Both the position numbers and the translations under genes were made by a program. DNA of 64,000 bases from MSPOR6 sp964652195 (GTDB taxonomy: Bacteria; Poribacteria; WGA-4E; WGA-3G). This document shows positions 24,673 through 34,276 of this stretch, piece by piece. Positions within the stretch are counted from its first letter, which is position 1, and every line of letters starts with the position of its first letter. The notes below the pieces were generated by a model. The model did not search any database, was not told the origin of the DNA, and was given only the letters and a program-made list of their open reading frames with translations. Where the stretch lies: NCBI GenBank assembly GCA_964652195.1, contig CAZZBB010000070.1:67792-131791 (forward strand), given 5' to 3'.

Positions 24673-26814
24673 ATGCCTTTAAAAACACCTCAATTTAAAT
24701 TCATAGTTTTACTGGGATTTATATTTGTATTGATTTCGTTATACTCAATTACTTTCGCACAGAATGATATCAACAATAACATTGACGAGAATGATAACAT
24801 AATTATTGATTCTGCACTCCATCTTGACGGCAACAATAGCTATGTAGAAATCATTGATAGTAATTTATTGAATACCATAAATCAGAAGATTACGGTTACC
24901 GCTTGGATAAGACCTATAGCATTTCCCAACAAATATGTATCTATTGTTTATAAAGGTGATAAACGTACTCCTGAAATTGACAATAGAAGCTTCGCCCTAT
25001 TTTTACGCAGTAATGGTGCAATTCAATTTGCATTTTCACCAAAAGGTCAAGGTGAAAGATATATCTTTTCACATTCAGGTGCAGTCTCGTTAAATGAATG
25101 GACTCACATTGCAGGTGTCATTGATACAGAGAATAATATAATGCAACTATATATAGATGGCTTGGAGGTTGGAAGTAATAGTTTTAATTGGAATCCTGAA
25201 ATCTATGAAAGTAAATTACCACTTCGGATAGGACATTCCCATGAAACAGAAATAGTGACACTTTCAACTTTTATTGGTCAGATAGACGATGTATCCGTTT
25301 GGAACAAAGCACTAACAAGCAATGAAATACAGAATTCTATTAAAAATAAATTGCGTGGAAATGAAGATGGCTTAGTGGCTTATTGGAACTTTGATAAGAA
25401 AAATGTTTCAATTATTACTGACATCTCACAAAATAATAATGTTGGATTCTTTGAAGGTAACGCTAAAATTATCGAGTATATTAAACGTGAACCTATTGAT
25501 GCAAATCCTGAACAGCTTCAAGAGATTATAAGAATCTATGAACAGAAAATTGAGAAAGATCCCAAAATATTTGAATATTATCGTATTCTGACACAGGCGT
25601 TAGTTAAATCTGAACGTATTTCAGATGCAGAAAATCTGTACCTCCAAGCATTAGATGCCGATTTAACTATGTTTGAGCATGATAACATTTTATTGGATCT
25701 AAGTAATCTATATACTCTACAGGAGAAGGAAAATAGTCTGATTGAGATTCTTGAAGGTTTAGAACCAACAATGGAAGATAGTATTGTCTTGTTTAAATTG
25801 TTAGGAGATACATACACAAAGTTAGGAAATCTAAAGGAAGCAGAAAATGCATACAAAAACTGGTATAAAAATGAGAGGATATTAGCGGATCTAAAAAATC
25901 AATCAACTGAATATAACAGACTTGCAGAAGTTCTACTCCGTAACAATATCTTACCTGAAGAAGCCTTAGATTGTGCATTATTAGCATTCAGTAATCGATA
26001 TGATTCAAACAATACTATTACACTCGGACATGCTTTTCTTGTTAATGAACGATTTGGAGATGCCCTTCACCTAATTGAAACTAATATTGAATCTATTGGA
26101 TTACCATTTATGGAACGTAGATGGTTTGAGCGGATTGTAAAAACCAGTAAAAACATCAAGAATAAAGATACGTATGCTGAAATGTTGAAATCTATTATTG
26201 ACTTAATGCCGAATAACTCATCACCATATTACCATGCCACATTAGCTTTAGCGGATTTTTATCAAGAAAATGGAATGAATGAGCAAGCAAGAACAGAAAT
26301 AAACAAGACAGCATTTATTACAGAAGATTCTTGGATTGTTCTTGGTCCTTTTGATAACAGGATGGGTAATGGATGTAAGAAATCATATATTAATGAAGAG
26401 TTAACCAAATTTAACACTGATGAAGTATATGATGGTAAATATGATAAAATCCAATGGAGGAATGGGAAGGATGAAATCTTCAACGGATATGTTAGTCTGG
26501 GAGTTGGTGAGGATTGGGCAGTTGGTTATGCATTTACAACCGTAATCTCTCCAATAGATCAGTTGGTTGAATTCCGCTTTGATTCTGATGATCAAGGTAA
26601 AATATGGTTAAATGGAAAAGCTACCTTTCAACATTCTGAAACCTTCACAGCAGAGATTGATGACTATAAAATCCCTGTATTTATTAAATCCGGCAAAAAC
26701 TCCATCCTTGTTAAGGTGTGTGAACAATGGGGAGGATGGGGTTTTTATTTTCGTATAACTGATAAAATGGGGAATCCTATACCGGATTTGGTAATCGAAC
26801 CACCAAAGTTATAG
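24673..26814 (+). CDS. exported LamG-TPR protein
   Basis: 713-aa exported protein. Signal peptide about 1-30 (hydrophobic core IVLLGFIFVLISLYS, cleavage near TFAQ). LamG/concanavalin-like domain about 48-245 (LHLDGNNSYVEI, ITVTAWIRP, WTHIAGVIDTE, FIGQIDDVSVWNKAL, GLVAYWNF). TPR-like helices about 275-560. C-terminal beta-sandwich about 570-713 (WIVLGPFDN, FRFDSDDQGKIWLNGK, GKNSILVKVCEQWGGWGFYF) typical of carbohydrate-associated proteins. Paralogue of the gene at 31008. Likely periplasmic or surface protein that binds glycans or partners; no catalytic residues seen. Confidence 0.85.
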   Translation: MPLKTPQFKFIVLLGFIFVLISLYSITFAQNDINNNIDENDNIIIDSALHLDGNNSYVEIIDSNLLNTINQKITVTAWIRPIAFPNKYVSIVYKGDKRTPEIDNRSFALFLRSNGAIQFAFSPKGQGERYIFSHSGAVSLNEWTHIAGVIDTENNIMQLYIDGLEVGSNSFNWNPEIYESKLPLRIGHSHETEIVTLSTFIGQIDDVSVWNKALTSNEIQNSIKNKLRGNEDGLVAYWNFDKKNVSIITDISQNNNVGFFEGNAKIIEYIKREPIDANPEQLQEIIRIYEQKIEKDPKIFEYYRILTQALVKSERISDAENLYLQALDADLTMFEHDNILLDLSNLYTLQEKENSLIEILEGLEPTMEDSIVLFKLLGDTYTKLGNLKEAENAYKNWYKNERILADLKNQSTEYNRLAEVLLRNNILPEEALDCALLAFSNRYDSNNTITLGHAFLVNERFGDALHLIETNIESIGLPFMERRWFERIVKTSKNIKNKDTYAEMLKSIIDLMPNNSSPYYHATLALADFYQENGMNEQARTEINKTAFITEDSWIVLGPFDNRMGNGCKKSYINEELTKFNTDEVYDGKYDKIQWRNGKDEIFNGYVSLGVGEDWAVGYAFTTVISPIDQLVEFRFDSDDQGKIWLNGKATFQHSETFTAEIDDYKIPVFIKSGKNSILVKVCEQWGGWGFYFRITDKMGNPIPDLVIEPPKL

Positions 26815-26891
26815 TACAGTATATCCGACAATGTGAATGGAAAGTGTGTTAATTTTTATCCTTCTGAGATGATGGCGCTTTCACGGAAACT

Positions 26892-26962
26892 TTCACGGAG
26901 CAATTCTGTAAACCCTTATTCTATAAAGGTTTATAATTTAAACTATACCAATTCTCCGTGAA
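26892..26962. repeat. 71-bp nested inverted repeat between convergent genes
   Basis: Perfect 9-bp outer arms TTCACGGAG (26892-26900) and CTCCGTGAA (26954-26962) enclose a second inverted repeat TAAACC...GGTTTA. It lies between the convergent LamG-TPR and lipoprotein genes. It may be a bidirectional terminator-like structure or a small non-autonomous element; no T-run follows. Confidence 0.5.
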
Positions 26963-27064
26963 TCGCATATGTTAATATTTATTTAACTTAAGAGTGGGAG
27001 AAATGCATCTTTGATTTTCATCTTATTATAAATGGGTGTATAGCAAGAACTATTACAAATCAAA

Positions 27065-27796
27065 TTACTCCTTTGATAAACCTAAAAATTCATAAGGATC
27101 AATCCCGCCATCTGGGTATGTGTAAATTTTGAGGTGACTTGGAATATCACTTTCTAAAACACGCCCCTTTGCTCCACGCATGAAATCATCGTCGGGATGT
27201 CCTGTACAACGAGAAACATACCTTTCAACACTACCGTCTGGATATTCCACCGTATCCCATTCAATGTAACAGACACCTTTTATGATAGGATAAATTAGAC
27301 CGTTACGTAAATAAGTTGCTCCTTCAGCTTGTATACCTTGCTGATATAGTTTAATTCGAACACGGAAGAGTAACTCATGACCAGGACTCTTTGAGATATT
27401 CTCCCAGAAAATATTAACCTTATCCTCTGGAATACCCATCTCCTTCGGAATTTGTGGATAGGGTCCAAAGCCATTTGGTGACACTGGCACATCTTTAGTC
27501 TCTGGGGTTTGAACGGGAACTTCCGTTTGTGTTTGTGTTGGTTCTGTGTCTTTAGTCACAGGTGTATCGATTATAGGTTTCTCTGCGGTTGAAGGTGTGC
27601 TATCCGCAGGTGCTTGGGGTGTGGTTGCTTCTGCTGTGCTGCCAGTATCAGATTGCTCTCTTTCCAATTGGCGCACAATTTCAGCAGTTTTGGCAGCTTC
27701 TTTTTCTGCGCGTGTAATTTCATTTTGATTCAAGACATAACACCCATTTAAGACAAAACAGATCATGAATATCATACCCGCAATTATTTTAAACAT
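27065..27796 (-). CDS. putative lipoprotein
   Basis: About 243-aa lipoprotein. Signal with lipobox LNGC (hydrophobic stretch AGMIFMICFVLNGC), so the mature protein is lipid-anchored at Cys. A helical charged stretch (RAEKEAAKTAEIVRQLEREQ) is followed by a low-complexity Thr/Pro/Ala/Glu linker (about 50-110) and a folded C-terminal domain of unknown family (about 115-243). The ATG at 27796 has AAGGAG 7 nt upstream; an in-frame TTG at 27802 is less likely. Function unknown. Confidence 0.75.
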   Translation of the reverse strand: MFKIIAGMIFMICFVLNGCYVLNQNEITRAEKEAAKTAEIVRQLEREQSDTGSTAEATTPQAPADSTPSTAEKPIIDTPVTKDTEPTQTQTEVPVQTPETKDVPVSPNGFGPYPQIPKEMGIPEDKVNIFWENISKSPGHELLFRVRIKLYQQGIQAEGATYLRNGLIYPIIKGVCYIEWDTVEYPDGSVERYVSRCTGHPDDDFMRGAKGRVLESDIPSHLKIYTYPDGGIDPYEFLGLSKE

Positions 27797-27802
27797 ATCC
27801 AA

Positions 27803-28128
27803 GCTCCTTATGGTATGGTAAATAATGGTTGCATTAAATCACATTCATAGTTTGAATTCAAGGAATGTGATACTCTATAATAAGTTGATTTTTACTGACC
27901 GATTCTGATACAATTTAGATAAGCAAGAACATCAGAAAAACATCTCGTTTTTTCGTGTTTAATTAAGGATTAGAATCCCTTAATTTCTCACCTATAAGAT
28001 ACCCATATAAACCCACTCTATAATAGGGATTATCGCGCCTTTTCAAGTTCAAAACGACTAATTCCGTTACAAATTACTCATTCATAACTGAATTATTTGA
28101 ATACAAAGAGTATCAAGATATTAAGAAT
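27803..28128. other. divergent intergenic region
   Basis: A 326-bp AT-rich spacer between the lipoprotein gene (minus) and the LRR-WD40 gene (plus). It holds the near-palindrome listed at 27961. No convincing gene or consensus promoter was found. Confidence 0.5.
27961..27985. promoter_or_regulatory. near-perfect palindrome in divergent spacer
   Basis: AATTAAGGATT-AG-AATCCCTTAATT: 11-bp arms with one extra base in the right arm, centred between two divergent surface-protein genes. Without a T-run it fits an operator better than a terminator; the regulator is unknown. Confidence 0.4.
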
Positions 28129-30966
28129 ATGAAAAACTTTATTCTATTATTGATTAGTATAATTTTAATGAGTTGTACTACGGCTGAATCTGTTGATATA
28201 CCAGATGAAAATCTAGCCAAAGTAATTCGGGAAGCCCTAAAATTAAAAACTAATTCTCGTATTTCAATTAACAAAAGAGATAAGCTAAAAATCATTAATG
28301 CTCATAATAGAGATATAAATGATTTAACTGGATTAGAAAAATTTACAAGTTTAACCATATTAAAACTTAATGATAATAATATCACTGATTTATCACCTTT
28401 AAAAGGATTGACTCAATTAAAATTTTTAAATCTCAATAATAATGACATTAGTGAAATTGGTCCATTGGCACAATTATCTCAACTTGATGTTTTATTACTT
28501 CAGAATAACCAAATACATGATATTTCACCGATACGAGAATTAAAACAGCTTGAATACCTGATGTTACAAGGAAATAATATTCAAGATATTGGTCCATTAT
28601 CTGGCCTTAGAAAACTGAGATATTTATCACTTCAAGAGAACAAGATTCTGAATATTTCTCCCCTAAAGGGTATGTTACGCTTGAAATATCTATCACTTCA
28701 AAAAAACCAAATTCAAGATATATCTCCACTATATGAAATCCATCAACTGACAGGACTACAGTTAGCTAATAATCAGATTAGTGATATTAACCCAATCAGT
28801 ATTCTCTCAAAACTATATGATTTACGGATTAACAATAACAATATTACGGATGTTAGTCCGATAAGTAAACTTGATAATTTAGAGGTATTACATATAAGTA
28901 ATAATCCAATTCAAGATTACAACGTAATACAGAAATTACATTATAAGTTACCTGACTTGGTTACCGATATTCAAAAAGATCTTGTGCCAGATCCAGATTA
29001 TCAAACTGACGGATTACCACCACAAGTTAATTACCGTCTTGGAAAGGGTGGAATTAATGTAATGCAATTCTCCCCAGATGGATCTAAACTTGCGGTTGGA
29101 AGTAGTGTTGGTGCGTGGGTTTATGATATAGAGACTGGGGAAGGTATCCCAATGCAATTTAATCAACCAAGAAATATAACAGCATTAACTTTTTCAGCCG
29201 ATGGAAAATCTCTCACCACATGTGGTTATAATGATAGTATACAAATATGGGATATTCATACAGGTAAACAGGAATCGATATTTCACAGACAAGCTGAAAT
29301 ATTAAATAGGACCTATCTCCCATCACAAATATATGCTCCAGGATCTATAGTTTCTTATTCAAAAGAGGATAATATTCTATATGGAATAAGATCAGATGGA
29401 ATATCTGGACATTTGTCATTATGGGATATTAAATCCAGGAGTCCTATATCTCTAATTTTTATTGATAGGAATGCTGTCTGTGCTATAAATTCCGATCATA
29501 GTTTCATTATAGTAGGCCATAACAGTGGAGAAATTAGTAAGAAAGATATTCATCTTGATGGAGAAATACCTAACATCACACTATCCTACAAAATTAGGGG
29601 TCATTCTAATTGGATCAATTGGGATAAGATTTTTAATTTTTTTAGGAAAAATAAAAAGAATATAGACCAACCTATAAAAGCAATAACTATTTCTCAAGAT
29701 GATAGCTTATTTGCTTCAACAGTTTCAGACAATAAAGTTATAATCTGGGATTTAATAAGTGGAAAAGAAAAAGTTACACTTGAAGATGATACCAATTGGA
29801 TCTTTTCAATGGTATTTTCAAATGATGGTGAAAAGATTATTACCGGTGGAGGTAATGGAAATATAAAAATATGGGATGCCAATTCAGGTCATGAACTTAA
29901 TTCACTGATTGGACACAAATATACAATTACTTCATTGGTTCTATCACCAGATGGTAAAACACTTGTCAGTGGCAGTAAAGATGGCACAATACGTACTTGG
30001 GATCTGTCTAACAAAAATTATAACCGTATTCTGACAAAAGGACATACAGCATTTGTAAATACTATCGCATTTTCATCAGATGATACTACTATCTTGAGTG
30101 CAGGATCAAGCAAAAAAATACAAAACTGGAGTGTAAACACGGGAAAAGAATTAACACCTTCCTTAATCCAGAATATTTATGTATGGAAAGGCAGTATCTC
30201 AAAAAATGCTACTCTTATTGCAACACAACAAATAAATAAAATCAGAATATACGATCTAATTAACAATATGGAGTTACCTACTGTTGTGATGTCGGGGGAT
30301 TCTTCTATGATATACACATCTTATTTTGACTTTATTCCTCACCAAGATATTTTTGTATATACATACCGATATCCTATTGTAAATTTTATGAATGTAAGAG
30401 ATGGTATCAAATTATCTGAATTCAGTTTATTTGATGATATAAAAAAGAATTCTGGTTATGTTCGCTCAATGGCTATTTCCCCAGATGGACAGAAACTTGC
30501 TGCAAGTGGGAGCTATGAGGGCAAGAGAGAAACTACTATTTGGGATATTGCAAGTAGAAATAAAATAGTATCCTATCCTTTTGAAGCTGATATACTAAAG
30601 TTCTCACATAATAGTAGATTAATTGCAGTAAAAAGATGGAAGACTATTGAAATATGGGATATTACAAATTCAGACAGAGTTGAGGTTAATAATATCCTAC
30701 ATGATCAAGTTGGTACCAAGAAATTACTTTTCTCTCCTGATGGTTCAAAACTGTTAACAGTGGATTACAAAAGCCATGTTATAAATATATTGGATATAGA
30801 TTCAAGTTTGCAATTACATACTCTAACCTGGGGACATACTGCCCCAATACAATCCCTCCTATTCTCACATGACGGCAACACTCTTGCAAGTACTGGTGAA
30901 GATGGGACTATTCTATTGTGGAATTGGAAAAAAGTACTATCTGGAGACATCCAAGTTGATAGATAA
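28129..30966 (+). CDS. LRR-WD40 fusion lipoprotein
   Basis: 945-aa probable lipoprotein: short signal with lipobox LMSC, Cys at about residue 16. Residues about 60-275 are internalin-like leucine-rich repeats of 22 residues (LxxLxxLxLxxNxIxDISPL, about ten copies). Residues about 300-940 carry WD40 repeats recognisable from VxxLxFSPDGxxLxSGSxDGTIxxWD patterns, some degenerate. Both are protein-binding scaffolds, so this is a large surface or periplasmic interaction platform without an enzymatic domain. Flanked by two paralogous LamG-TPR proteins in the same direction. Eukaryote-like repeats of this sort are known from sponge-associated Poribacteria (general knowledge). Confidence 0.85.
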   Translation: MKNFILLLISIILMSCTTAESVDIPDENLAKVIREALKLKTNSRISINKRDKLKIINAHNRDINDLTGLEKFTSLTILKLNDNNITDLSPLKGLTQLKFLNLNNNDISEIGPLAQLSQLDVLLLQNNQIHDISPIRELKQLEYLMLQGNNIQDIGPLSGLRKLRYLSLQENKILNISPLKGMLRLKYLSLQKNQIQDISPLYEIHQLTGLQLANNQISDINPISILSKLYDLRINNNNITDVSPISKLDNLEVLHISNNPIQDYNVIQKLHYKLPDLVTDIQKDLVPDPDYQTDGLPPQVNYRLGKGGINVMQFSPDGSKLAVGSSVGAWVYDIETGEGIPMQFNQPRNITALTFSADGKSLTTCGYNDSIQIWDIHTGKQESIFHRQAEILNRTYLPSQIYAPGSIVSYSKEDNILYGIRSDGISGHLSLWDIKSRSPISLIFIDRNAVCAINSDHSFIIVGHNSGEISKKDIHLDGEIPNITLSYKIRGHSNWINWDKIFNFFRKNKKNIDQPIKAITISQDDSLFASTVSDNKVIIWDLISGKEKVTLEDDTNWIFSMVFSNDGEKIITGGGNGNIKIWDANSGHELNSLIGHKYTITSLVLSPDGKTLVSGSKDGTIRTWDLSNKNYNRILTKGHTAFVNTIAFSSDDTTILSAGSSKKIQNWSVNTGKELTPSLIQNIYVWKGSISKNATLIATQQINKIRIYDLINNMELPTVVMSGDSSMIYTSYFDFIPHQDIFVYTYRYPIVNFMNVRDGIKLSEFSLFDDIKKNSGYVRSMAISPDGQKLAASGSYEGKRETTIWDIASRNKIVSYPFEADILKFSHNSRLIAVKRWKTIEIWDITNSDRVEVNNILHDQVGTKKLLFSPDGSKLLTVDYKSHVINILDIDSSLQLHTLTWGHTAPIQSLLFSHDGNTLASTGEDGTILLWNWKKVLSGDIQVDR

Positions 30967-31007
30967 TGAGTTCTGTTGTTAAAAACTGATCTCAGGCAGG
31001 TATTTTA

Positions 31008-33164
31008 ATGGAAAAAAGAAGAAAAATAAAGATAAGTGCAATATTATTCTATGTTCATATTCTTTGTTGTATCTCAATAGTATATGCACAAGTGCTTGAT
31101 AATTCAAATAGTAATATAGAAGATGATTATTTAAATCAAAAGAAAACTGATTTCAATCTTTTGGACAGTGCTCTTGATCTTGATGGTAAAGAAAGTTATC
31201 TTGAAATTATAGATAGTGATAGTTTAAACAACATTACAAAGCAGGTTACTGTTTCTCTATGGATAAAACCTACTGCCTATCCTAACGAATACTCAAACAT
31301 TCTCTTTAAAGGAAACAGAAGATTGCCAGGAATAACCCATCGTCAATTTACCTTTTGGTTATGGGATGATGGTAGAATCTCATTTGATTCATCACCAGCT
31401 GGTAAATTTGCGCAATATCTTGTACCCAATACAATTGTAAAACTTAATACTTGGACATTTATCACTGGAGTTATTGATGTTAATCAGGATGTCATGAGAG
31501 TATTTATTAATGGGAAAGAAGTAGAACGTCGTAGTTTTCGTGGTGAAGAGCACATGCTAAAGACAATATTACCTTTACGAATTGGTCGCTCACACGAAGA
31601 AGAAAGACCCTGTCATTCTCCTTTTGTTGGTCAAATTGATGATGTGGCTGTATGGAATATTGTCCGATCTGATCAAGAGATTCGTTCTGATATGACTTCA
31701 GAACCAAAGGGAGCTGAAAAAGGTTTAATTGGTTACTGGAATTTCGACAATGTAGAAAATGGAGTAATTCGAGATTTGTCTCCTAATCAGAATCATGGTA
31801 AGATGGTAGGGAATGCGAAATTGGTAGAATATATACAACCGACAATAAGATTCGGTTTTGAAGAACACAAAGATGCCGCAGTGCATTATGAGGAATTCCT
31901 AAAATCTGATACGAAATACTATGATATATACAGGTATCTTGCAGATACATATATTCAGTTGAATCGGCACGCAGATGCTGAGAAAGTATATCTACGTTCA
32001 CTGAATGCAAACCTAATAGAGGAGGAACATGACGATGCATTAAGAAATCTGAACAAACTCTATAGTAATAGAAATGCAGGAATAGAATTCATTACTCTAT
32101 TAGAAGGACTTCAAACTCAAATGGATAATAGCTCTGCCTTATTTGAACTTTTAGGAGATGCTTTCCTAAATGCAAACATGACAGAAAAGGCAAAAACTTC
32201 ATATAGGATGTGGGTAGAATTATCAAAAGGGAAGGTGAATGAAGAGAATATATCTGAAGTATATTATAATATTTCTGAAAAACTACTTAGTATCAATCTA
32301 TTACCTGAGATCGCCCTGGAATTGTCTGAAAAAGCAGTAGAAAATCAGTTTAATACCGACTATCATATTACATTATTAAAAGCATATATGGCAAATCAGA
32401 AATATAAGGAAGTATATCAACATATAAAGTTCCATTTTAACATTTTTCGTTTTCAATATTATGAAAATCAAATATACTTGGTATTTTTAAAAGCAGGAAG
32501 GAATGTAGTAGATAGGGACGCATATATTGATATGCTTGGTCAACTGATAGATGAAATATCTTATCCTCAGACCTTGCAGGAAAAGTTCATATTCGCATTA
32601 GCTCAGTTTTATAGTGAGAATGATATGATTGAAAAATCCAATTCTACCATTCAATCTACTGGCTATATTATAAATAAGGCTTGGATGCTACTTGGACCAT
32701 TTGACAGTGAAAATGGCAATGGAATTAATAAAATGTATATCAATGAACATCTTCCTAAAATGGACTTCTCATTAGAGCATAAGGGAAAATATGGTCAAGA
32801 AAAATGGAGAAAACACTCTGATGAAATTGTAGATAATATCATAGAAATGCCTGAGGAAGAGCAATCGGGAATCTATTATACATACTCAACAATTAATTCT
32901 CCTATAGAACAAGAAGTGACATTACAATTTTCTGTCTTTGATTTAAGTAAAGTTTGGGTGAACGGACTATTGGAATTTGAAGTGCAGAATAGGAGAAATA
33001 GAAGTTCTTCTGGATCATCCATTCCAATTACATTAAATCATGGGAATAATAGTATTTTGGTTAAGATAGATGAAATTGGGAGAAGTATAGGATTCTCATT
33101 ACAGATTACTGACCAGAATGAAAAACCGATAAATAATTTAGTAATACTATATCCCAAGGAATAA
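31008..33164 (+). CDS. exported LamG-TPR protein (paralogue)
   Basis: 718-aa paralogue of the protein at 24673 with the same architecture: signal segment (SAILFYVHILCCISIVYAQ), LamG domain about 50-250 (LDLDGKESYLEI, VTVSLWIKP, FVGQIDDVAVWN, GLIGYWNF), TPR-like helices about 270-570, and C-terminal beta domain (WMLLGPFDSENGNG, VWVNGLLEFEV, NNSILVKID). It starts 41 bp after the LRR-WD40 gene, so the two are probably cotranscribed. The middle part has diverged more than the ends. Likely secreted or envelope-bound. Confidence 0.85.
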   Translation: MEKRRKIKISAILFYVHILCCISIVYAQVLDNSNSNIEDDYLNQKKTDFNLLDSALDLDGKESYLEIIDSDSLNNITKQVTVSLWIKPTAYPNEYSNILFKGNRRLPGITHRQFTFWLWDDGRISFDSSPAGKFAQYLVPNTIVKLNTWTFITGVIDVNQDVMRVFINGKEVERRSFRGEEHMLKTILPLRIGRSHEEERPCHSPFVGQIDDVAVWNIVRSDQEIRSDMTSEPKGAEKGLIGYWNFDNVENGVIRDLSPNQNHGKMVGNAKLVEYIQPTIRFGFEEHKDAAVHYEEFLKSDTKYYDIYRYLADTYIQLNRHADAEKVYLRSLNANLIEEEHDDALRNLNKLYSNRNAGIEFITLLEGLQTQMDNSSALFELLGDAFLNANMTEKAKTSYRMWVELSKGKVNEENISEVYYNISEKLLSINLLPEIALELSEKAVENQFNTDYHITLLKAYMANQKYKEVYQHIKFHFNIFRFQYYENQIYLVFLKAGRNVVDRDAYIDMLGQLIDEISYPQTLQEKFIFALAQFYSENDMIEKSNSTIQSTGYIINKAWMLLGPFDSENGNGINKMYINEHLPKMDFSLEHKGKYGQEKWRKHSDEIVDNIIEMPEEEQSGIYYTYSTINSPIEQEVTLQFSVFDLSKVWVNGLLEFEVQNRRNRSSSGSSIPITLNHGNNSILVKIDEIGRSIGFSLQITDQNEKPINNLVILYPKE

Positions 33165-33289
33165 ATTCAAGACTCTATGAACTACAATATTGAAAATAAA
33201 ACAATGATGAAAATACCAATAAGGGGAGAAAGTATTTAGAATATTGACATAATGCCAAAGAATTGTCATATACAATAACTAATCAGATT

Positions 33290-34228
33290 ATGCTAATAGA
33301 AATAAAAGATGTTTCTGTTATTTTCGGTACGAATCATGCCTTAAACGAATTGACAGTAGATTTAGAGGGTGGTGCAATTGGATTACTCGGTCCAAATGGA
33401 GCTGGTAAAAGCACGCTACTTAAAATGCTACTCGGATTTGTAACACCTTCTCAAGGAGAGGCAAAACTATTCGGATTGAATGTGAAATCGCAACAGGAAG
33501 GAATACGCGAACAGGTGGGGTATATGCCAGAGGATGATTGTCTTATACCTCAAATGAACGCAGTACAATTAGTTTCGTTTGCTGGTGAGATATGCGGAAT
33601 GCCTACTAAAGATGCAATGCAACGGGCACACGAAGTATTATTTTACGTAGGTGTTGACGAAGAACGTTATAGACCAATTAGTGGTTATTCCACCGGTATG
33701 CGACAACGGGTGAAGTTAGCACAAGCCTTAATTCATGATCCCAAATTACTCCTCCTTGATGAACCAACAAATGGAATGGATACAGCTGGTAGAGAGGAGA
33801 TGCTATTACTTATCAAAGACATTGCTGAAGAAAAAGGAATTAATGTTGTCCTATCATCACATCTACTTCCGGATGTAGAATCTGTGTGTCATGAAATATT
33901 CGCATTATCCAACGGTAATCTTGCAGTTAAAGGTAATATTGAGGAATTAAGAAGAGACCAAACCCAAGCATTTGATTTGAAAATAGTCGGTGATCAAGAG
34001 ACTTTTATAGAAACTTTAGGTCAGTATTCGTATTCAACAGAAATTAAAACTGATGGTCGTTTACGAGTGACTTCAACCAGCGAAGAAAGGACTGAAGGTA
34101 CATTCTTTTTTAAATTAGCACATGAAACTGGTATTCAACTTCGACAATTACGGGAAGTAGAACATACACTTGAAGATGTTTTTGCGGAGGTAATGCATCA
34201 AAATGGGGATTTGTTGACACATAATTAA
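33290..34228 (+). CDS. ABC transporter ATP-binding protein
   Basis: Cytoplasmic ATPase subunit of an ABC exporter or gliding/copper-type system. Seen: Walker A GPNGAGKS, Q-loop region GYMPEDD, signature YSTGMRQRVKLAQAL, Walker B LLLLDEP, H-loop SSHLLPD. A C-terminal extension follows (about 220-312). The ATG at 33290 gives the usual family N-terminus (MLIEIKDVSV); an upstream TTG at 33263 is possible. No permease gene is adjacent on either side, so its membrane partner is encoded elsewhere or has been lost. Confidence 0.9.
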   Translation: MLIEIKDVSVIFGTNHALNELTVDLEGGAIGLLGPNGAGKSTLLKMLLGFVTPSQGEAKLFGLNVKSQQEGIREQVGYMPEDDCLIPQMNAVQLVSFAGEICGMPTKDAMQRAHEVLFYVGVDEERYRPISGYSTGMRQRVKLAQALIHDPKLLLLDEPTNGMDTAGREEMLLLIKDIAEEKGINVVLSSHLLPDVESVCHEIFALSNGNLAVKGNIEELRRDQTQAFDLKIVGDQETFIETLGQYSYSTEIKTDGRLRVTSTSEERTEGTFFFKLAHETGIQLRQLREVEHTLEDVFAEVMHQNGDLLTHN

Positions 34229-34276
34229 GAATTATTAGCATGTTCCACACTATAACAATAACAATAGGAATCAGAT

